64,000 nucleotides of DNA from Kriegella aquimaris (GTDB lineage Bacteria > Bacteroidota > Bacteroidia > Flavobacteriales > Flavobacteriaceae). Below are positions 1 to 9,285 of the stretch, one piece after another. The notes beneath the pieces were generated by a model. The model had not been told where the DNA came from. It did no database searches and saw only the letters and a list, made by a program, of their open reading frames with translations. The DNA lies in contig NZ_FNGV01000015.1 of assembly GCF_900103215.1 (NCBI RefSeq), positions 1 to 64,000 of the forward strand. The letters run 5' to 3'. The stretch's first letter is position 1. Each line of letters begins with the position of its first letter. The translations under genes and the position numbers were made by a program.

Positions 1-2290
1 CCCGTCGTACCGTCGACCGTGTACTCGGGGACCACAGAGCCCGGAGCGCAGCCGGAAGGGCTGACCTCCAGGTCAAGCGTGGCCGAACAGCCCGCCGCCG
101 TGGTAAAGGTATACGTGCCCGCATCCGAAGGGGAAACCCCGCCTAGGTCGTGGGACCCAGTGGCGCTTCCGCCGCCGGGGAGCGAGATCGTCACATCGGA
201 GGACCCGGAGACCGTACCAAGGACAACCGGATCCCCCTCGTCGACCACCAACGTGCCCGTACCGCTGCCCGTAGTACCGTCGACAGTATACTCGGGTACG
301 ACCGATCCGGGGACGCAATCTCCTACCGTCAGATTAAGGGTTATTTGACAACCCTCTGCCGACGTCAACAGATATGCTCCGCTATGTGAAACACCTGCGC
401 TCGGAATATAGTAATTATCACCAACTGTACTCCCGTCGGGGAGCGTGATCGTGAGATCAATATCATTTGGTATCATACTTAAAGTAACCCGGGCACCTTC
501 TTCCACTTGCAGTTCAGTTTCCCCTGAGGCCCATTGGCCATCTACATTATATTCAGGAAGAATATCCCCTGGAGGACAATTCAGAATCTGTTGTACTTGA
601 AAGTCCAATTTTTCTACACATCCATCGGCCGAAGTGAAGGTGTACATACCACTTTGTGCAGGAGTGACATTTCCTAAATTATGGTTATCACCCACAGTAC
701 TCCCATCGGGTAATGTAATTGTCAGACCGACCCCATCGGGCAACATACTTAAAATTACTTCTTGTCCTTGGTTAACATTAAGGGTACCTCCACTACCTGT
801 CAATCCATCGACTATATATTCTGGAATAATACTGCCAGAAGGACAATTTGCCGAAGCGTTTACTTGTAGAAAAAAAGTTGCTATACACTCATCGGCCGAA
901 ATAAAATTATAACTGCCCGACTGCGAAGGAGAAGCACTTCCTAAATTATAACCACCATTGACAATAGTTCCATTCGGAAGCCTAATGGTAAGGCCAGTCG
1001 TATCCTCTGCCGAACCAAGCATAACGTTTTGTCCCTCATCAACAGTCAGTGTATTTCCACTACCCGAAACTCCTTCTACCACATATTGGGGCACAAAACT
1101 ACCAGGGGGACACCCTCCAACTGTAAGGTTTAAAGTAGTCTTGCAACCATTTGCAGAGGTCAACAAATATTTACCACTATCGGACTCACTAACTTTTCCG
1201 AGTAAATGGTTATCCCCAACTGTATTACCATCAGGTAACGTTATAGTTAGACCTATTCCGTTCGGTATCATACTCAAAGTAAGATCGGTTCCTACATCAA
1301 CATGTAAGTCTTCTGCTCCAGAAGACCATGTTCCTCCTATTCTATACTCGGGAACAATACTTCCAGGTGGGCAACTGGCTGCATCATTTACCTGTAAATT
1401 TATTGTCTCCACGCAATTCTGTCCGGAGGTAAATGTATAAATTCCACTTTGAGCAGGAGTGACATTTCCTAAATTGTGGTTATCACTCACCGTGCTGCCA
1501 TCGGGCAAAGTAATCGTTAAATCAACACCATCGGGTAACATGCTCAAAATCACTTCCTCGCCTTCATCGACTACCACATCTCCACTACCGCTCCCAGTAA
1601 CCCCATTGATGGTGTATTCAGGAATCAAACCTCCGTTATCACAAATCGGATTGTTAAAAGATATAGTAATAAACACTGAACAGCCCTGTTCGGATTCAAG
1701 GCGGTAAGTACCAGAATCGGATTGAGAGATACCATTGATGGTATAATCACCCGCTACATTGTATTGGACTGTTCCGTTAGGTCTTGATACATTGAATTTT
1801 AAACCATTGGGTTGAAGACTAAGTCTTACGTTATCACCTTCTATCGGATAAATTGTTACGTCTTGCCCAGGGTTTCCTGTTTCATAGGCCGGTGCTGAAT
1901 CGGTCAACCTCCATTCAGGAGATACGACAGTATCACCTGGATCACATCCGCCAGAAACATCTAATTCAAATACTGTAGCACACCCATTGGCCGTGGTAAG
2001 AACAAATTGCCCCCTATTGGAACCATCAACTATACCATTATTTCTATCTGGATTTCCGTTACGGTCAACATTCGTGTCGATTTTATAGGCGGTTGTATCT
2101 TCGAAATTTGGAAAATCATCCACAGAGCTAAGAGTCGGACCATTTACTTGTGGTGTAGTCACAAAATACTCTCCGCTTGTTTGCGCCCTAATATATACTT
2201 CACGACCCGCGGTAACATTTATGAAGTTTCCGGTTTGCCATTCACCATCATCAATTTTGTACTCGGCAATAATCGCATTTGGAGGACAGT
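1..2290 (-). repeat. Tandem Ig-like coding modules (at least nine)
   Basis: Coding repeats of the galactose-oxidase giant. Complete modules are about 89-95 codons and the ninth is cut by the edge. The two left-most copies are the most alike: the block at 4-50 and the block at 271-317 share nearly the same DNA at a spacing of 267 bases. Copies to the right keep the protein pattern (C-PPG-PEY, then VDEG, LTITLPDG and SGTYTFTSA-GC) but have drifted at the DNA level. Confidence 0.8.
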
Positions 2291-4655
2291 CTACTATTTG
2301 CGGGTTTCCAGTCTGTTTACCCAAATTGTAGTAGTTCACTATCTCCTCAGAGCCCAATGCCTTATTAAACACTTTCAACTCATCCAAACGACCATCCAGT
2401 TCATCTGAGATGCCACTGGCGTTACCGTATGGCTTTACAGGACCTGGTCGTATGTCATAGAAACCAGAACTGGTAAAAGTGTCATACTCAGTTCCATTAT
2501 TCATAAGTGTTATACTACCAGCCATATCCTTAGTGCAAATTTCAACACCATTTACATAAAGCCTTGCAACTTCACCATCATAGGTCGCCGCAATATGATT
2601 CCATGTATTCATAGGATCATATCCCGCATAACATTCAAGTAGGCCGTTTTCAGTTCTGAAGGACCATTTATATAGCGAGTTATGATAACCAAAGAAAATA
2701 CTTGGATAATCATGCCCGAAAATATTGACGTTGGAAACCACACCCGTTTGGGGTATCACACTTCCAGAGTCTCTATTAACCCATGCCATCACTGTTATAT
2801 TTTCGACAATAGAGGTCAATGATGTTGATCTCGGTATTTCTACTATAGTATTGCTCTGAAACTCGAGACCATCCATTTCCAGGGCCCCGCCAAAAACACC
2901 ATTGTTATTCCAATAATTTGAATTTGGAGTAACCTCATTTCCGTTATCATCACGTTCCTTTATGACAGCATTATTATTATATTGAGAATTATCAGTGACA
3001 TTCACCCCTGTTCCTTCGTCAAAATTTAAATCAAGTACCAAATTAGGGTTGTAATCTTGAGTCGTAGCGTTGCCAATCTTCAAAGTTGTCGCAATTGAAG
3101 GCACCCCATTTGCGTCCAATGCAAAAAGCATATAGTAACCAGGTGGTAATAAATTTCGGTTTGGGATAGTCAAAGAATGTGAGGTTCCCGCTGTTGTGGT
3201 CAAAGGAATTCTCCGCTGCTCATTATTGGTACTATGGGTTGCAGCAGAAAATCTTATTAAACTGAAATCACTAACACTGGTATTGGTTGTTACATTTAGG
3301 GTTTCTCCATAATCTACGATAGTTTCCCCATAACTCCCTGTTGCTGGCGAGCTAGGATTTGTTACACCAACGATTTGAGGTCTAGTGGCTAGATTACCTG
3401 CTGCATCAAACAAATAAGGAGGACTATAAATTTCTGCATCGAAATGGTTTACACAGTCAGGATTAGGACCAGAGCATAGCCCCCCACCTCCAACAAAAAC
3501 CCTACCGTCGAGCATGAGAATACCCACACTATGATAAGTTCTTGCTATGGTCATTCCTGCAACATTACGCCAAGTATTCGTTGTGGGATTATACATTTCA
3601 GCTGTAAGACGGGCGCCTACATCAGTAAAAACATGGGCGATATCTAAACCTCCAGTAACCAAAACTTCTCCATTAGGCAGAACCGTACTATTATGCATGG
3701 TTCGCGAGTAAGAGAGATTGTTGTTGGTCGGGGTCACGGTCACTGTAGGCGCAGATTCATTTATGTCACCGGATCCATTTATGTCAATAACATAAGAATT
3801 ATCCTTTGCGGGCGTATCACTATCATAAGACCTTGACCCCCCAACTTTTAAGATTTTTCCAATATCGAACATAACGGTAGTACCTTTCATAGAGTATGTG
3901 TCATTACCCCGCTGACCGGCATCCGTCCAAGAACCACCATTTGCAACATCAATCCAATGCATACGTTCGCCAGGTCCAGCATGAAATACTTTTCCATTTG
4001 GTGCAGGCCATAACCAAGCATGATTATCTACCCGATATATACCCCTACCTTCTTGTGATAGATCATTACTGTTCCAGAGCAATTCATTTTGTAAACCTGG
4101 CAAAAGCGTCCAACCCGTTAAAGGAGACCAAAGTTCAGCATCTTTATTGCCTTCCCCTCCACTCCATGATCCTCCAAGTGTAAAAACCGAACCGTCTGAA
4201 AGTGTTACATTACCCTGATATCCGCGAGGGATATTCATTTCATCGGCCACACTCCACAGCCCCGTAAGCGGATCATATATACTTGTACGTTCACTTGTGG
4301 TACCCCCGGAAGACAAAATACGTCCGTCTGGAAGGTTGTTAATTCCTGGACAAAACATGTCATGATCAGTATTGGATGTAAATTCACCCAATGCTTGACC
4401 ATTCGGACCCAAGAAAGGGTCGAATATTTCGGTAAAAGTCGCCCCATCACCTTCGGCTATAAAAGTACCTCTGAACTGGGAAGACCAAGTCAAGAGTTTA
4501 CCATCTGGAAGATTGGCCACAGCCACCGGAACTATTCCGAAAGATACCGGCGGACTCCATTGTCCTTCATCAGAAGGATTTTGGGCCGTCGAAACTAAAA
4601 AGTAAAAATTACAAAGAAGTAGAACTAAAGTTCGATAAGTGTAAAGATTTCCCAT
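1..4655 (-). CDS. Secreted galactose oxidase-like protein with LamG and Ig-like repeats (C-terminus outside window)
   Basis: A single open frame of 1551 codons starts at the ATG at 4653-4655 and runs off the left edge. Residues 1-24 look like a signal peptide. Residues 25-525 match the galactose/glyoxal oxidase propeller plus the C-terminal early-set domain (DUF1929-like). The copper-radical site is readable: FCPGI (Cys102, cross-link Cys), RGYQ (Tyr146), GGSWSGG (Trp164), RTYHS (Tyr374, His375) and ATH (His474). These correspond to Cys228, Tyr272, Trp290, Tyr495, His496 and His581 of the fungal enzyme. Residues about 545-778 are a LamG/concanavalin-type domain. From about 790, at least nine modules of roughly 90 residues begin with C-x-x-G and contain PEY, each with an Ig-like LPDG and DSGTY pattern. 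It is probably exported; a type IX sorting tail would lie beyond the edge. The substrate is not known; an alcohol or galactose side-chain oxidase acting at the cell surface is inferred. Confidence 0.85.
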   Translation of the reverse strand, partial: MGNLYTYRTLVLLLCNFYFLVSTAQNPSDEGQWSPPVSFGIVPVAVANLPDGKLLTWSSQFRGTFIAEGDGATFTEIFDPFLGPNGQALGEFTSNTDHDMFCPGINNLPDGRILSSGGTTSERTSIYDPLTGLWSVADEMNIPRGYQGNVTLSDGSVFTLGGSWSGGEGNKDAELWSPLTGWTLLPGLQNELLWNSNDLSQEGRGIYRVDNHAWLWPAPNGKVFHAGPGERMHWIDVANGGSWTDAGQRGNDTYSMKGTTVMFDIGKILKVGGSRSYDSDTPAKDNSYVIDINGSGDINESAPTVTVTPTNNNLSYSRTMHNSTVLPNGEVLVTGGLDIAHVFTDVGARLTAEMYNPTTNTWRNVAGMTIARTYHSVGILMLDGRVFVGGGGLCSGPNPDCVNHFDAEIYSPPYLFDAAGNLATRPQIVGVTNPSSPATGSYGETIVDYGETLNVTTNTSVSDFSLIRFSAATHSTNNEQRRIPLTTTAGTSHSLTIPNRNLLPPGYYMLFALDANGVPSIATTLKIGNATTQDYNPNLVLDLNFDEGTGVNVTDNSQYNNNAVIKERDDNGNEVTPNSNYWNNNGVFGGALEMDGLEFQSNTIVEIPRSTSLTSIVENITVMAWVNRDSGSVIPQTGVVSNVNIFGHDYPSIFFGYHNSLYKWSFRTENGLLECYAGYDPMNTWNHIAATYDGEVARLYVNGVEICTKDMAGSITLMNNGTEYDTFTSSGFYDIRPGPVKPYGNASGISDELDGRLDELKVFNKALGSEEIVNYYNLGKQTGNPQIVDCPPNAIIAEYKIDDGEWQTGNFINVTAGREVYIRAQTSGEYFVTTPQVNGPTLSSVDDFPNFEDTTAYKIDTNVDRNGNPDRNNGIVDGSNRGQFVLTTANGCATVFELDVSGGCDPGDTVVSPEWRLTDSAPAYETGNPGQDVTIYPIEGDNVRLSLQPNGLKFNVSRPNGTVQYNVAGDYTINGISQSDSGTYRLESEQGCSVFITISFNNPICDNGGLIPEYTINGVTGSGSGDVVVDEGEEVILSMLPDGVDLTITLPDGSTVSDNHNLGNVTPAQSGIYTFTSGQNCVETINLQVNDAASCPPGSIVPEYRIGGTWSSGAEDLHVDVGTDLTLSMIPNGIGLTITLPDGNTVGDNHLLGKVSESDSGKYLLTSANGCKTTLNLTVGGCPPGSFVPQYVVEGVSGSGNTLTVDEGQNVMLGSAEDTTGLTIRLPNGTIVNGGYNLGSASPSQSGSYNFISADECIATFFLQVNASANCPSGSIIPEYIVDGLTGSGGTLNVNQGQEVILSMLPDGVGLTITLPDGSTVGDNHNLGNVTPAQSGMYTFTSADGCVEKLDFQVQQILNCPPGDILPEYNVDGQWASGETELQVEEGARVTLSMIPNDIDLTITLPDGSTVGDNYYIPSAGVSHSGAYLLTSAEGCQITLNLTVGDCVPGSVVPEYTVDGTTGSGTGTLVVDEGDPVVLGTVSGSSDVTISLPGGGSATGSHDLGGVSPSDAGTYTFTTAAGCSATLDLEVSPSGCAPGSVVPEYTVDGTT

Positions 4656-4724
4656 TCAGAAAATATTAGTGCGATTAAAAATTTGATTCAAGTATTATAT
4701 TTACAGGGGAATCACTCGGGTCTC

Positions 4725-4758
4725 CAAAGTTAATGGGAAAGATTGCTTTTTCGACCAA
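4725..4758 (-). promoter_or_regulatory. Candidate sigma-ABfr promoter of the galactose oxidase gene
   Basis: Read on the minus strand, a TAACTTTG box (complement of 4725-4732) fits the Bacteroidota -7 consensus TAnnTTTG. A TTG (complement of 4756-4758) lies 23 bases upstream. Predicted initiation would leave a leader of about 60 bases before the ATG at 4655. This is a sequence match only. Confidence 0.5.
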
Positions 4759-4877
4759 CCTACCGATTTAATCGATTTATTGGCTTAAATTATCGATAAA
4801 GTGCAATTTAACTTTTTTTTGTGCTAAACTGTAACAATTAGATAATCAGATAATCTATAATACAAACCATTCGTCTT

Positions 4878-5432
4878 TTGAGCCTCAAAAATGAAAATAC
4901 AGATGCGTTATTAGAACTGTGTCTTAAAAATGACCAATGTGCACAAATGGAGATTTACAATCGCTATTTCAAAGCCATGTACAATACAGCTTTTCGAATT
5001 CTAAAAAAGAATGACGAAGCTGAAGATGTTATGCAAGAATCATTCTTGAGTGCATTTACCAAACTACATACTTTCAAGGGAGAGGTTGCCTTTGGAGCAT
5101 GGTTAAAAAGAATCGTCATCAACAACAGCATAAAAAGCTATAGAGCCCAACAAAAAAAGAATGAGGTGGCTCTAGAATCAATTATTCACAAGGTCAAAGA
5201 CTATGATGAAGTTACCTCTGACCATGCGTTTTCCGAACTGAAGGCTCAAAAGGTAATGGAAACCATGGAACAGTTAAGGGACAACTACAGAATTTCTTTG
5301 ACCTTACATTTAATCGAGGGTTTTGATTATGAAGAAATCAGTTCAATTATGAACATTAGCTACGCTAATTGCAGAACCACTATTTCAAGAGCAAAGGAAA
5401 GTCTGCGAAGAAAATTACAAATCTCTCAATGA
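4878..5432 (+). CDS. ECF-type RNA polymerase sigma-70 factor
   Basis: 184 residues. Region 2 spans about residues 22-92 (AEDVMQESFLSAF, then FGAWLKRIVIN) and region 4 about 127-181, with a helix-turn-helix (YEEISSIMNIS...CRTTISRAKESL). The start is TTG at 4878. The only later in-frame ATG (codon 24) would remove part of region 2, and a TAA in the same frame lies at 4851-4853. The stop overlaps the next gene's start (ATGA at 5429-5432), so translation is probably coupled. It most likely directs transcription of its own operon in response to an envelope signal, with the next gene as its antagonist. The signal is unknown. Confidence 0.9.
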   Translation: MSLKNENTDALLELCLKNDQCAQMEIYNRYFKAMYNTAFRILKKNDEAEDVMQESFLSAFTKLHTFKGEVAFGAWLKRIVINNSIKSYRAQQKKNEVALESIIHKVKDYDEVTSDHAFSELKAQKVMETMEQLRDNYRISLTLHLIEGFDYEEISSIMNISYANCRTTISRAKESLRRKLQISQ

Positions 5433-5992
5433 TAGAAAAAGAAAAATTAGAAAATCTGTTCGCCGAAATTCGGGAATCCCTTGACTATCACGAACCGGAT
5501 TCAGGACATAAAGAGCGTTTTTTTGAAAAATTAAACGCTAAAAATACCTCGATTTCTGATGTGCGAGGCAGAAGAATAAGGTGGATAAAATCGCTTTCAA
5601 TTGCAGCTTCTTTGGCATTAATTATTGCCCTTGGCGCATATATTGGGAATGCCGAACCTACAATGGAAGAACAAGTTGCCAGAATATCACCTGAAGCATC
5701 GAATACACAATTTTATTTTGCGAATCTAATCGAAGAACAGGTCAAAAAGTTAAAGGAAGAAGTGTCGCCAGAAACGCTTAAAATAATAGATGACACCTTA
5801 TTACAATTAAAAAATTTGGAGAAAGATTACAAAGAACTAGAGCGAAATCTTATACAAGGGGGAAATAGCAAATTGATCCTAAGTGCAATGATTACCAATT
5901 TTCAAACACGTATAAATCTATTGAACGCTGTTCTGAACCAAATCGAAACTATTAAAATATTAAAAAATAACAGTAATGAAAATACTATTTAA
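5429..5992 (+). CDS. Membrane-anchored anti-sigma factor-like protein
   Basis: 187 residues from the ATG that overlaps the sigma stop codon. A charged cytoplasmic N-terminus (about 50 residues, MIEKEKLENLFAEIR) is followed by one transmembrane segment around residues 60-82 (SIAASLALIIALGAYIGNA). A probably periplasmic, helical and highly charged C-terminus follows, rich in Lys, Glu and Leu. Single-pass topology and position directly after an ECF sigma gene make it the likely anti-sigma factor. There is no clear zinc-binding H-x3-C-x2-C motif, so it is not of the classical ZAS type. Its end overlaps the next gene by 17 bases. Confidence 0.7.
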   Translation: MIEKEKLENLFAEIRESLDYHEPDSGHKERFFEKLNAKNTSISDVRGRRIRWIKSLSIAASLALIIALGAYIGNAEPTMEEQVARISPEASNTQFYFANLIEEQVKKLKEEVSPETLKIIDDTLLQLKNLEKDYKELERNLIQGGNSKLILSAMITNFQTRINLLNAVLNQIETIKILKNNSNENTI

Positions 5993-7064
5993 ATCTATAG
6001 CCTTCCTTTTTTTAATAGCCCCACTAGCCCTTTCGGCAACTGAAGGGAAGCTAAAAGGCAAATACACCAAAGAAAAAACCATAAAAAAGGAATTCAATGT
6101 GAATGCCGATGCCTTGTTAAAAGTGAGCAATAGCTACGGAAACCTCCATATCTCTTCGTGGAACGAAAACAGAGTGCTAATAGAAGTGCATGTAAAGACG
6201 AATGGAAACAACGAGGAAAAGGTCCAAAGAAAATTGGATGAGATCACTATCGACTTTGAAGCGAATACGAGCGAGGTTTCGGCCAAAACCCTTTTTCACA
6301 ACAATAAAAGTGATTGGAGCTGGAATTGGGGCAGAAGCAACAATGTCAATATGCAAGTAAACTATACGATCAAACTACCTATTAAGAACAGTGTGAACCT
6401 TAACAACGATTATGGCGGTATTAACCTAGATCGTATCGATGGGCATGCCAAAATCAGTTGTGATTATGGCAGGTTGGAAATAGGCGAACTTCGCGGAAGA
6501 AATAATAGCTTGAACTTCGATTACACCACCGAATCTCATATCGGATATATCAAAAGCGGTGAAATCAGGGCCGATTATTCAGGCTTTACGATCGACAAAG
6601 CGGAAAATCTTATAATTAATGCCGATTATACCAGTTCTACCGTGCTAGAAATGAAAAATCTTCAATACACCTGCGATTACGGGAATATTGAGGTAAAGGA
6701 GGTCAATAACATACAAGGCAAAGGGGACTACATAAACGTAAAACTCGGAAAAGTTCACGGCAATGTCGAAATCAAGGCCGACTACGGAAATGTTAAAATC
6801 GAGGAAATGGCGGAAGATGCCGGAAATTTAGCAATTTCATTAGATTACACCGGAGCTAAAATTGGGTATCACCCGAACTACCATTTTGATTTTGAAATCA
6901 GAACTTCCTATGCTGGAGTCAGCGGTAATGAAGATTTTGAAATCAGTACCAGTTCTGAGAAATCGAATGAAAAATACTATAAGGGCTTTTACGGAAAAGC
7001 CAATAGCGGCAATAACTTAACCATCGATAGTGATTACGGCGGAATATCGTTCCACAAAAACTGA
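5976..7064 (+). CDS. Exported DUF4097-like beta-repeat protein
   Basis: 362 residues with a signal peptide ending near SATEG (residues 1-21). The mature part contains about ten spaced repeats built on D-Y-G/T/S followed by a short hydrophobic beta-strand (DYGGINLD, DYGRLEIGEL, DYSGFTIDKA, DYGNIEVKEV, DYGNVKIEEM, DYGGISFHKN). Such a ladder suggests a right-handed beta-solenoid of the kind found in DUF4097 and putative adhesin families. It overlaps the anti-sigma gene and is followed by a head-GIN lipoprotein, so it is likely part of the same sigma-controlled envelope operon. The biochemical role is unknown. Confidence 0.75.
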   Translation: MKILFKSIAFLFLIAPLALSATEGKLKGKYTKEKTIKKEFNVNADALLKVSNSYGNLHISSWNENRVLIEVHVKTNGNNEEKVQRKLDEITIDFEANTSEVSAKTLFHNNKSDWSWNWGRSNNVNMQVNYTIKLPIKNSVNLNNDYGGINLDRIDGHAKISCDYGRLEIGELRGRNNSLNFDYTTESHIGYIKSGEIRADYSGFTIDKAENLIINADYTSSTVLEMKNLQYTCDYGNIEVKEVNNIQGKGDYINVKLGKVHGNVEIKADYGNVKIEEMAEDAGNLAISLDYTGAKIGYHPNYHFDFEIRTSYAGVSGNEDFEISTSSEKSNEKYYKGFYGKANSGNNLTIDSDYGGISFHKN

Positions 7065-7113
7065 ATATCAATCAGACTTTGAAATAAGTTCAAGGCTATA
7101 AAAACGTAAAATC

Positions 7114-7839
7114 ATGAAAAAATTTACTGTAGTAGCTTTAGTAACTCTAAGCATTTTGTCTTGCACTGCGCAATGGGGCAAAAAAGTAGCGGGTAATGGA
7201 AACATAGTTACCATAGAAAGAAATACTAAAGATTATGAAGATATCGGAGTGTCAGGCTGGTTTGATGTTGAACTGGTTGATGGCCGTGAAGGGGAGCTCA
7301 CCCTTACCGGGGAAGATAATCTTCTGAAACACATTATCACCGAAGTAAAAAATGGAAAGTTATCGATTAGGGTAGAAAAAGGATACAATTTAAAACCTTC
7401 TTCTTGGAAAGATGGTATACGTATAACCATTCCTGTAGAAAGCATAAATTCTCTAGCCCTATCGGGTTCAGGAGATATTGTCGGAAAAAAGAAACTTAAA
7501 AGTGATGACCTTCAGGTGGCCATATCGGGCTCGGGAGATGTAACTTTAGAGGTAGAAGTAAGTCGTTTTTCAGCTGCGATGTCTGGGTCTGGAGACATGA
7601 GGTTAAGTGGAGAAGCTTCCGATTTCGAAGTAAGTGTATCCGGCTCAGGAGATATCGATGCTTTCGAACTCAATGCGGAGAATGTTGATGCCTCCGTATC
7701 AGGGTCAGCAGATATAAACGTTACTGCTCATAAAATGTTAAAGGCACGCGTTTCAGGGTCCGGAGATATTGAATATCGAGGAAACCCCGAAAAAGTCGAT
7801 ACCAAAACCTCGGGATCTGGTGATATTTCAAAAGGATAA
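7114..7839 (+). CDS. Head-GIN domain (DUF2807) lipoprotein
   Basis: 241 residues. The N-terminus is a lipoprotein signal with Cys in ILSCTAQ. Six copies of S-G-S-G/A-D (SGSGDIVG, SGSGDVTL, SGSGDMRL, SGSGDIDA, SGSADINV, SGSGDIEY), plus a final one at the C-terminus, are spaced about 20 residues apart. That is the signature of the DUF2807 putative auto-transporter adhesin/head-GIN family, a beta-helix. It closes the cluster with the ECF sigma and anti-sigma genes. A role in the cell envelope is inferred from export and context; no activity is established. Confidence 0.85.
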   Translation: MKKFTVVALVTLSILSCTAQWGKKVAGNGNIVTIERNTKDYEDIGVSGWFDVELVDGREGELTLTGEDNLLKHIITEVKNGKLSIRVEKGYNLKPSSWKDGIRITIPVESINSLALSGSGDIVGKKKLKSDDLQVAISGSGDVTLEVEVSRFSAAMSGSGDMRLSGEASDFEVSVSGSGDIDAFELNAENVDASVSGSADINVTAHKMLKARVSGSGDIEYRGNPEKVDTKTSGSGDISKG

Positions 7840-7861
7840 TTAAAAAACGGACACACTATGT

Positions 7862-9220
7862 CTAAAGACCTCTTTTCAAAAGAGGCTTTTTATTTGGGTA
7901 CTTCTTCTTTTCCACTCGAGTCAATAGAAACATTCCGATTAAAAAGAATAGTCCCAAAAAAATAATCGCATTCCGCATATTACCAGTCACTTGGGCTACG
8001 TAGCCGTACATAAAAGTCCCGATTACGATTCCAATTTTTTCAGCCACATCATAAAATCCGAAGAAAGAAGTAGTATCGGTGGTTTCAGGTAAAAATTTTG
8101 AGTAGGTAGATCTAGATAGCGCCTGTATACCTCCCATTATGACCCCGACACATCCGGCGGCAATATAAAAATCCATGGGTGTCACCACAAAATAGGCGTA
8201 CACACAAATGAAGACCCATAAAATGTTGACCACAATAAGTGTGTTGATATTCCCAAAGGTCTTGGACGCCATAGCCGTAAATGTTGCCCCGAAAACAGCC
8301 ACAATCTGAATAACCAAGATACTTACTATCAAACCCATGGTGCGCTCTGAATCGGAACCCCAATGAATTTCTTCCTCTCCAAAAAAGGTAGCAATCAGCA
8401 TAACGGTCTGAACCGCCATACTATAAACAAAAAAAGCACCTAGATAACGCTTCAGTTTGATTTCGTCGCCCAACTGCCTCCAAACCGCTTTCAATTCCCT
8501 AAAGCCATTGAGAACAATATTTTTACGAACACCTTCCTGCTTGTATCCTTTTGGTAAATGAAAAAAGGTATACTGACTAAAAATAATCCACCAAACTCCT
8601 ACGGATATAAAGGAATATTTCATGGCCTTTATTTCAGCGGCTTCACCCGAATCGCCAATAATTCCGAATAATTCGGGCCGCATGACCATTGCCAAATTGA
8701 ACAATAGCAATATTACGCTACCGATATACCCCAAAGAGAATCCTTTGGCACTAATTCGGTCTTGTTGCTCAGGAAAAGCAATATCAGGTAAATATGAATT
8801 ATTGAAAGCCATACTGACCCAGAAACCCACCAATCCGAAAAAATAACAGGTAAGACCTAGATAAATATTATCTAGGGAGAACCAGTAAAGCCCTATACAA
8901 GAGAATGCACCCAGATAACAAAAAAATCTAAGAAACATCTTTTTATTGCCGAGATAATCGGCAATGCCCGAAAGTAAAGGAATACATAGTGCTATGAACA
9001 AGAAAGCTACGGAGGTCACATAACTGATTAATGGGGCACGCGCAATTTCATTCCCAAATACCGATACTTTTTCAATTCCACGCACCCTAAACAACGCCCC
9101 ATAAAATATGGGGAAAATCGCGGAACTGATAACCAGACTGTATGTTGAATTGGCCCAATCATAAAAGGCCCATGCGTTCAACAGTTTTCTACTTCCTTTT
9201 ATCGGTGTCGATTTTGCCAT
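7862..9220 (-). CDS. MFS transporter, UMF1 family
   Basis: 452 residues with about 12 hydrophobic segments. It starts with KLLNAWAFYDWANSTY, the hallmark N-terminus of the UMF1 (unknown major facilitator 1, Atg22-like) family, and has SDDL-free MFS loops such as LPKGYKQEG between segments 6 and 7. The substrate is not known for bacterial members. It lies downstream of, and in the same direction as, the M48 protease gene, but a terminator-like hairpin (9229-9260) separates them, so it is probably expressed independently. Confidence 0.85.
   Translation of the reverse strand: MAKSTPIKGSRKLLNAWAFYDWANSTYSLVISSAIFPIFYGALFRVRGIEKVSVFGNEIARAPLISYVTSVAFLFIALCIPLLSGIADYLGNKKMFLRFFCYLGAFSCIGLYWFSLDNIYLGLTCYFFGLVGFWVSMAFNNSYLPDIAFPEQQDRISAKGFSLGYIGSVILLLFNLAMVMRPELFGIIGDSGEAAEIKAMKYSFISVGVWWIIFSQYTFFHLPKGYKQEGVRKNIVLNGFRELKAVWRQLGDEIKLKRYLGAFFVYSMAVQTVMLIATFFGEEEIHWGSDSERTMGLIVSILVIQIVAVFGATFTAMASKTFGNINTLIVVNILWVFICVYAYFVVTPMDFYIAAGCVGVIMGGIQALSRSTYSKFLPETTDTTSFFGFYDVAEKIGIVIGTFMYGYVAQVTGNMRNAIIFLGLFFLIGMFLLTRVEKKKYPNKKPLLKRGL
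7867..7895 (+). terminator. Rho-independent terminator inside the 3' end of the MFS gene
   Basis: GACCTCTTTT-CA-AAAGAGGC followed by TTTTTATTT on the plus strand. It is placed to stop transcription from the head-GIN gene ending at 7839. The same bases encode the last residues (KKPLLKRGL) of the convergent MFS transporter. Confidence 0.7.
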
Positions 9221-9228
9221 ATCAAAAA

Positions 9229-9260
9229 GAAAGACCGTTCCATATAAGGAGCGGTCTTTT
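9229..9260 (-). terminator. Rho-independent terminator after the M48 gene
   Basis: A hairpin pairs AAGACCGTTCC with GGAGCGGTCTT (one mismatch) across ATATAA and is followed on the minus strand by CTTTCTTTTT. It lies 26 bases past the stop of the M48 protease. Confidence 0.7.
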
Positions 9261-9285
9261 CTCTATTTCTACTTTATATTTATTC

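Noticed and set aside
19-389. Short frames on both strands at the left edge
   Set aside because: They are shadows of the minus-strand repeat protein in GC-rich DNA.
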